From Metallyticus violacea (lineage: Eukaryota > Arthropoda > Insecta > Mantodea > Metallyticidae), in assembly GCA_030762175.1 (NCBI GenBank), contig CM060831.1, positions 137,404,501 through 137,468,500 on the forward strand: 64,000 nt of DNA. The letters are read 5' to 3'. The notes under the pieces are model-generated. The model did not search any database. It saw nothing but the letters and a program-made list of their open reading frames with translations, and had not been told where the DNA came from. Numbering within the stretch: the first letter of the stretch is position 1; each line of letters starts with the position of its first letter. A program made the translations under genes and the position numbers. Of the stretch, positions 58,851 to 64,000 are shown one piece after another.

Positions 58851-60555
58851 TGCATAAAGGTTATTATTATTTTTATGACATCTTGAGGTATAAACATGCA
58901 TTACTCATAAATATCATATCTTGTTATAGTTCATTTTGTGTTCCTTTTGGAATTTTGTTTTCATAATGCTGATATTTCCACATTTTGGTATTACTATCAA
59001 AGCAGATATGAAGCAGAAATTGACAAATTCATAGCATTAAACATTTTAACACTCAAAACCCTTTAATTGCATTCATTTGGTGATAAAAAATTGTATCAAT
59101 AAAGCTTGCTAAGAAATAGCTTTTGAATGGTATTTACTTTTTGTCAATCAAAATATTAATTTTTCAGTGCCTGATTCATTTTGATGAATGCTTTGGTTAA
59201 AAATTGTCAACCATCTGTTGATTGATAATCAAAAACATAATTAGCTTTAAGAAAACTTGTTCACTAAAACATTTTTAAGAATTCCAGTACAAAGAGTCCC
59301 TCTTCAAAATTTCTTTCTGTGCTTAGAAAAACCTATAAGAAATTGGCTTTTGTTGTGAAAGTACTAAAATAAAACAAAATAAAGTAAATAAATATTACTG
59401 TTAGAGCAAGTTCCATCAAATCCCAGCACATAATTACATTCTTTGTACAAACTTTCATGTTCTACGATAATTTTCATTTACATATGTTTATCCATTATAT
59501 GAAAATTGGTAATAATTTATGTTTATCCTGAAAAGTTATGATTTTGGTACGAGTCAATTTTTCAAGGTGCAACGACAATATGTGGATAGCTATTTAAAAA
59601 GTTAGAGAGAAATTCTGCATTTCCATTGAATTAAAATGACAGTTTGGAACGAAATGACAAGGCAAGTTCTGCAGGGGAGAAAAGTTGCCTGTACATAACT
59701 GGCAAGTATAATGCTTTTAAATCTATGTTTTCTAGATAAAATCATGGGCATCATATATTAAAACATTTGTTTTCAATTCTATACTTATATCTTATGTCTG
59801 ATTTTTTTGTTTTAAACTGACTTAAAAAAACATGAAGAACCTTTGCAGAACCCCTTTATCTCCTTTTAATAAAGTATATTTGTACTAATAATAGTATTTA
59901 ATAAAGAAAAGAAAAATATTTCTCAATAGAAATTATTTTTGTCATTTTTATCTCAAAAGCATAGGGGTGTGGTATTTTAAGTAAATATGGTATGATAAAT
60001 TCTAACCAAAATTATGTGTTCTTTAAATGATTTTTAATTTTTGTAATACATTTATAATCATCACAAACATGGTCATTGTATTCATTTTAAATAATGACTG
60101 TTCAGTTTTTAAAGCCATGAATTTAAACATTGGGAGAAAAATAAAAAATTAACATAAAAATAGCTTCAGGAAGCTACAGAAATAATATCAATAATAAATG
60201 TAACATATAAAAGTAAACGCTTCATTCAATAAATGGATTTAAAATCTTGACGTATTAATGTAATCCAGAGCAGAACAATGCCTAACTGTGTTCTCATCAT
60301 TTGTACAAACATTCAGCTTTTAATGTTTATTCTCATGTAATTAAATTTGTTATGTCACATGCATTGTAAACGATAATGATGATTTTAGACTGCTAATACT
60401 GATTTCATCTGGATATTAATGTTCAGCATTAAAACATAAAGCCACATTTTCAGTCATGTCATCTGCATAATGTATCATTTGAAAGTATCTACAAGCATTT
60501 ATTTACACTGAAGTCTCCTATGTACATGATCACAGATGTTCACTGTGGCTAAACA
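58851..60555. other. No gene seen
   Basis: AT-rich. No recognised motif or repeat. Confidence 0.5.
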
Positions 60556-60556
60556 G

Positions 60557-60681
60557 AAACTCCAGCAGTCCACATGCCCCTGGAGAATGCAGATCAGTTG
60601 GACATTTCAGCCAGTCAGCTGGTGCTGGACACCATTACTGCAACAAAGGAATATTTAACTTCACTGCCCATGATCCATTAG
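60557..60681 (+). CDS. Exon-like island, possible terminal exon
   Basis: A less AT-rich patch open in two frames. One reads TPAVHMPLENADQLDISASQ, continuing LVLDTITATKEYLTSLPMIH before TAG; the other has CRSVGHFSQSAGAGHHYCNK. The preceding acceptor (GTGGCTAAACAG) is weak, a CATGATCACAG alternative lies 22 bp upstream. Not recognised; neither frame can be preferred. Confidence 0.25.
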
Positions 60682-60899
60682 TAATATAATCCAGAGACAA
60701 TACAACATCCAAAGAAGTATAATTGTATCAAAACTTATAATTCATGTGATATATAATTGATTTTTTTATATTTCAAATTGGTATTTAGCTGTCAGAAGAT
60801 GTTTGTATATTGTCAAAATAACATATCTTAAAAAAAAAAACAAAAAAAAAAACAACAACAACATAAGAAAGTTTTGAATAACTGAGTCGAATTTGTAAT

Positions 60900-62283
60900 A
60901 CTTACATCACTAATAGTTTAAAAGAAAACTAAGTTTCTGGAGCTAATCGCTCCCATCTTCAGTTCCAGTTCAACTGCCGGTCTTGTTCTTCGTGGTGGTT
61001 TGGTTTGTCTCTGGTGGCTGTTGGATGAACTTCTGTATTAAGACATCACTTGGTGGGATTTCAAAGTTGAAAATGCTACATTTGTTCTTGCAGATATAAA
61101 TGTTTTCCCAGACTGCGAGTTCTGTTTTCCCTGTAATGTTTTTAAGTAGTTTGGGATTCCTGTTTATATTATGTTTTTAATTCCAAAAATGCCAAGCTAC
61201 TGCTGATTTTTCTTCCTGTCTTTGTTTTATGTTCCGGATGTGTTCTTTTGCTCGTGTTTTTATGTTTCTTTTAGTCTTTCCTATGTAAATTTTTTCACAA
61301 TCGATACATTCCATCTGATATATTCCTGATTTGTTCTCTTGAGGAATATCCTCTTTAAGTTTAGAATTTAGTATATTTTTTATGGAGCTAAAACAATGTT
61401 ATGTTTTTTGAAAATCTTTTGGAATTTATAGAAGGTTGATGGATGGTATGTGAATTTTTGGTACATTCTATTTTCTTCCTTGCTACTAATAAGAGTAGTG
61501 ATGTCTTTGATTCTTTTTTGTTCTTTGCTCTGTTTATTTTCTTATATACTACTTCTTGTTTGAAACCATTTTCTATAGCTATATTTATTATATTGCTCAG
61601 TTCTAAATCATATTCTTCTCTGTTCATGGGGACATTTACCAACCTGTGCGCAAGACTATTTAGTACTGCATGTTTATGAGGAACTGGGTTATAACTGTTA
61701 TATTTAATGTAGCTATTAGTTTGAGTAGGTTTTCTATATATGCCAGGTTTTCTAACTTAATTATTTTTAGATCCAAGAAGGGTAGCTGTCCATTGCATTC
61801 TCTTTCCATAGTGAATTTTAACAATTTTTCTTGTAGATTAAGTAACTTTAGTGCATCTTCTAGGTGTTTTTCCGGAACTATTGCAAAAATGTTGTCAACA
61901 TAGCGATACCATGCTTTAAAAAACCAGGGGAAACCCTTCGTGATTGTAGCTTCTAATGCACTCATGAAGAGATCCGCTAATAATGGTGATAATGGGCTAC
62001 CCATTGTTAGGCCAAAATTCTGTTTATAATATTTTCCATTGAAAGTGAAGTAATTTTACTTTATGCACAGGTTAGTTAATGTAATGTATTCTTGAGTTTC
62101 TTCTATTGCTTTCCCTGCCTTTAGCAACCAATTTTTATATAGGAGTGTAGATTTTGTGTAGGGATGCTCGGAAAAACAGTCGTGACATCAAAAGAAACCA
62201 AGGTATCTGTTTTTTCTATTTCTTTAATTTTTTGAATTAGTTCTGAGGAGTTTTTTATGCTTCTGGATTAAACTTTTGGAAAA
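60900..62283 (-). pseudogene. Penelope-like element, long arm (RT to GIY-YIG)
   Basis: Minus strand, 5' to 3': LVSFDVTTVFPSIP (RT motif with the first catalytic Asp), MGSPLSPLLADLFMSALE, WYRYVDNIFAIVPEKH (catalytic YVDD altered to YVDN), then PFLDLKIIKLEN; linker with EEYDLELSNIINIAIENG; GIY-YIG endonuclease with the cysteine pair MECIDCEKIYIGKTKR; then the ENIYICKNKC and NFEIPPSD tail and a hammerhead-like motif. Frameshifts and stops break it, so it is dead, but it is the most complete Penelope copy here. At about 62283 it meets an inverted copy of its 3' half. Confidence 0.85.
60922..60968 (-). ncRNA. Hammerhead-ribozyme-like motif
   Basis: Minus strand CUGAAGA (complement of 60956-60962), stem II GGAGC/GCUCC, GAAA (after an A bulge), stem III ACU/AGU with a one-base loop, U at the cleavage position. 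Confidence 0.6.
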
Positions 62284-62700
62284 TGTATTGATTGTGAAAA
62301 AATTTACATAGGGAAGATAAAAGAAACATAAAAACACAAGCAAAAGAACACATCAGGAACATAAAACAAAGACAGGAAGAAAAATCAGCAGCAGCTTGGC
62401 ATTTTTGGAATGAAAAACATAATATAAACAGGAATCCCAAACTACTTAAAAACATTACAGGGAAAACAGAACTCGCAGTCTGGGAAAACATTTATATCTG
62501 CAAGAACAAATGTAGCGTTTTCAACTTTGAAACCCCACCAAGTGACGTCTTAATACAGAAGTTCATCCAACCGCCACCAGAGACAAACTAAACCACCACG
62601 AAGAACAAAGCCGGCAGTTGAACTGGAATTGAAGATGGGAGTGGTTAACTCCAGAAACTTAGTTTTCCTCTTTTAAACTATTAGTGATGTAAGTGTTACA
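62284..62700 (+). pseudogene. Penelope-like element, inverted short arm
   Basis: Plus strand begins inside the endonuclease (IDCEKIYIGKIKE), continues through a RTHQEHKTK-like frame-broken region, ENIYICKNKCSVFNF and KFIQPPPETN, and ends in a decayed hammerhead (TTGAAGATGGGAGTGG at about 62629, C3 changed to T). Closely similar to the long arm, so the inversion is not ancient. Confidence 0.8.
62628..62668 (+). ncRNA. Decayed hammerhead-like motif, short arm
   Basis: Core reads TTGAAGA in place of CTGAAGA; GAAA and stem III ACTTAGT remain. Predicted inactive by loss of C3. Confidence 0.5.
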
Positions 62701-62989
62701 AATTCGACTCAATTATTCAAAACTTATATTAAACATCCCTGTTACAAACATCCATCATATTTAACTAATGGTTAGGAATACTGCATTTGTTGTTACTTAA
62801 GTTGCTATAATGTCTGCGTCAGCACTGGTTGCTATTGCTTTTGAAAATTATGCAACTTTTTTAAAAATGCAACGCTATATGAGATGCACAATTTTACCCA
62901 ATGCAACAGAAAGCATCACTATCACCCTTACAATTACCAGATTTCTACTATCAAAAAACTTTTGCTCTAGAATTAATTCATTTCATTCA

Positions 62990-63085
62990 TCCCTACAGAC
63001 TTACATCTATTGTATTCAGTTCACAATCAATTTATAGACATTGCAAGAAGACCAATGCAGTCAAAACAATAATAAATAACAAAAA
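62990..63085 (+). repeat. SINE-C 3' remnant
   Basis: CCCTACAGACTTACATCTAT, GAAGACCAATGCAGTCAAAA and ATAATAAATAAC match the SINE-C end. Confidence 0.6.
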
Positions 63086-64000
63086 ATATTCCATAAGCTT
63101 GCAAACAGCACAATACAAATTGTTTATGTTCTTCATCCACAGCCAACGGTCCATGAAATTTCTGTACTAATTGAACAGTTCTTTTAGCTGAATAATTTAC
63201 TTGTTTAGCTGTCCTGTTGATTCTAAGTATAAATTGTTCCTGCAAGTTAAAAGGTATTCCTGCATAAAATTAGTGCCCATCAATGGGCAACAAAACAATG
63301 TTCTTTTCCTCACTGATACAAAGTCATCCATTATTTTCATTAAACAAAGAAATAATTAATTAGAAAATATAAAGAATTATACAGAGTGTTCTTAAAGTCA
63401 CTGTGCAGTTATGACATATGTTAGAAATGTCGTCCAGGGCAGGTATACAAGCCTAAGCTTACTTAATTTTATTGGAAAACACTTTCTGCAAATGTGTGAA
63501 CATGTGTTTATTATGATATAGGAAGGTGAAAACCACATCACAAAATTTTTGTGTGTAGGTGAAAAAATTTCCAGATTAATACGAACACACGTTTGTATGG
63601 GATTTGGGTGGAATTTTACAAAATTGATAAATGTCTCATTTTTTAAATCTTGCATAATTGTATGTTTGATTTTCCCACAAGTTTTGACATTAAACAATAT
63701 ACAAAAGCACAAAAGGATGGCAGCATCAATGTTTCCGGGAGGATTTTTAGCAGTTTTCATTAAATGAAGTAGATACAAGTATGCATATGTTCATTATATT
63801 CATTTCTTTGGTCTTCATAATTCATTTAAATTGTTGAGTGGTTAAATATGTTAAGTATGGCATGATTGAAAAGTTGTATTAAGCGAATCTTGTGAGCTTT
63901 TAGTATTTCTTCACAATGCCAACAAAAATACAAATTTACTAATGAAGTCACAAAAATTACTACTTTTAAAAATGGTAGCAATGATTTTGAAGTCAAATGT
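63086..64000. other. No gene seen
   Basis: AT-rich. ORFs 63398-63778 (minus) and 63549-63767 (plus) overlap on opposite strands and show no domain. Confidence 0.5.

Noticed and set aside
63398..63778. 126-residue minus-strand ORF
   Set aside because: No domain, overlaps another ORF on the opposite strand, AT-rich codons; likely chance.

Overview
This is eukaryotic nuclear DNA, strongly AT-rich, with very few coding bases and many dead transposable elements. The mix points to an arthropod, perhaps an arachnid: Penelope-like elements with GIY-YIG endonuclease, I/R1-like LINE tails, mariner relatives and three tRNA-derived SINE families. That placement rests on remembered family distributions, not on a search. 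I see no bacterial genes, operons, CRISPR arrays or genuine tRNA/rRNA genes.

Layout. 1-15 kb: a mosaic of SINE-A and SINE-B copies, an internally deleted mariner-type transposon (10.4-11.4 kb), a perfect 90-bp tandem duplication and a LINE tail. 15.4-16.9 kb: two Penelope-like arms joined head to head. 17.1-24.8 kb: the only convincing host gene piece, two in-phase exons (17100-17261 and 24579-24827, ending in a stop) separated by an intron of about 7.3 kb full of Penelope, LINE and SINE debris. 25-33 kb: a Penelope terminal inverted repeat, a Mutator-like transposase pseudogene, another transposon-associated pseudogene and a LINE with RNase H. 32.9-40.8 kb: a large satellite-like array built on the words GCCTAT / ATAGGC, with a higher-order core of six repeats of about 0.77-0.79 kb. 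41-64 kb: sparse DNA with LINE tails, a mariner relic, further transposase pseudogenes, nested SINEs and more Penelope loci.

Main observations. (1) Many Penelope-like fragments carry a hammerhead-ribozyme-like motif at the ORF 3' side (CUGANGA, a stem-loop, GAAA, a 3-bp nearly loopless stem III, then the cleavage position). At five loci a motif on the left minus strand faces a motif or decayed relic on the right plus strand, so the copies point outward from a central junction; a sixth locus has the left half only. (2) The satellite switches strand polarity inside each higher-order repeat, and related sequence lies outside it at about 26.9 and 46.9 kb. (3) Both main SINE families show extremely 5'-truncated insertions (47-154 bp) with perfect target-site duplications.

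All TE coding regions seen are broken. Protein family calls come from motif recognition by eye; edges of decayed elements are approximate.
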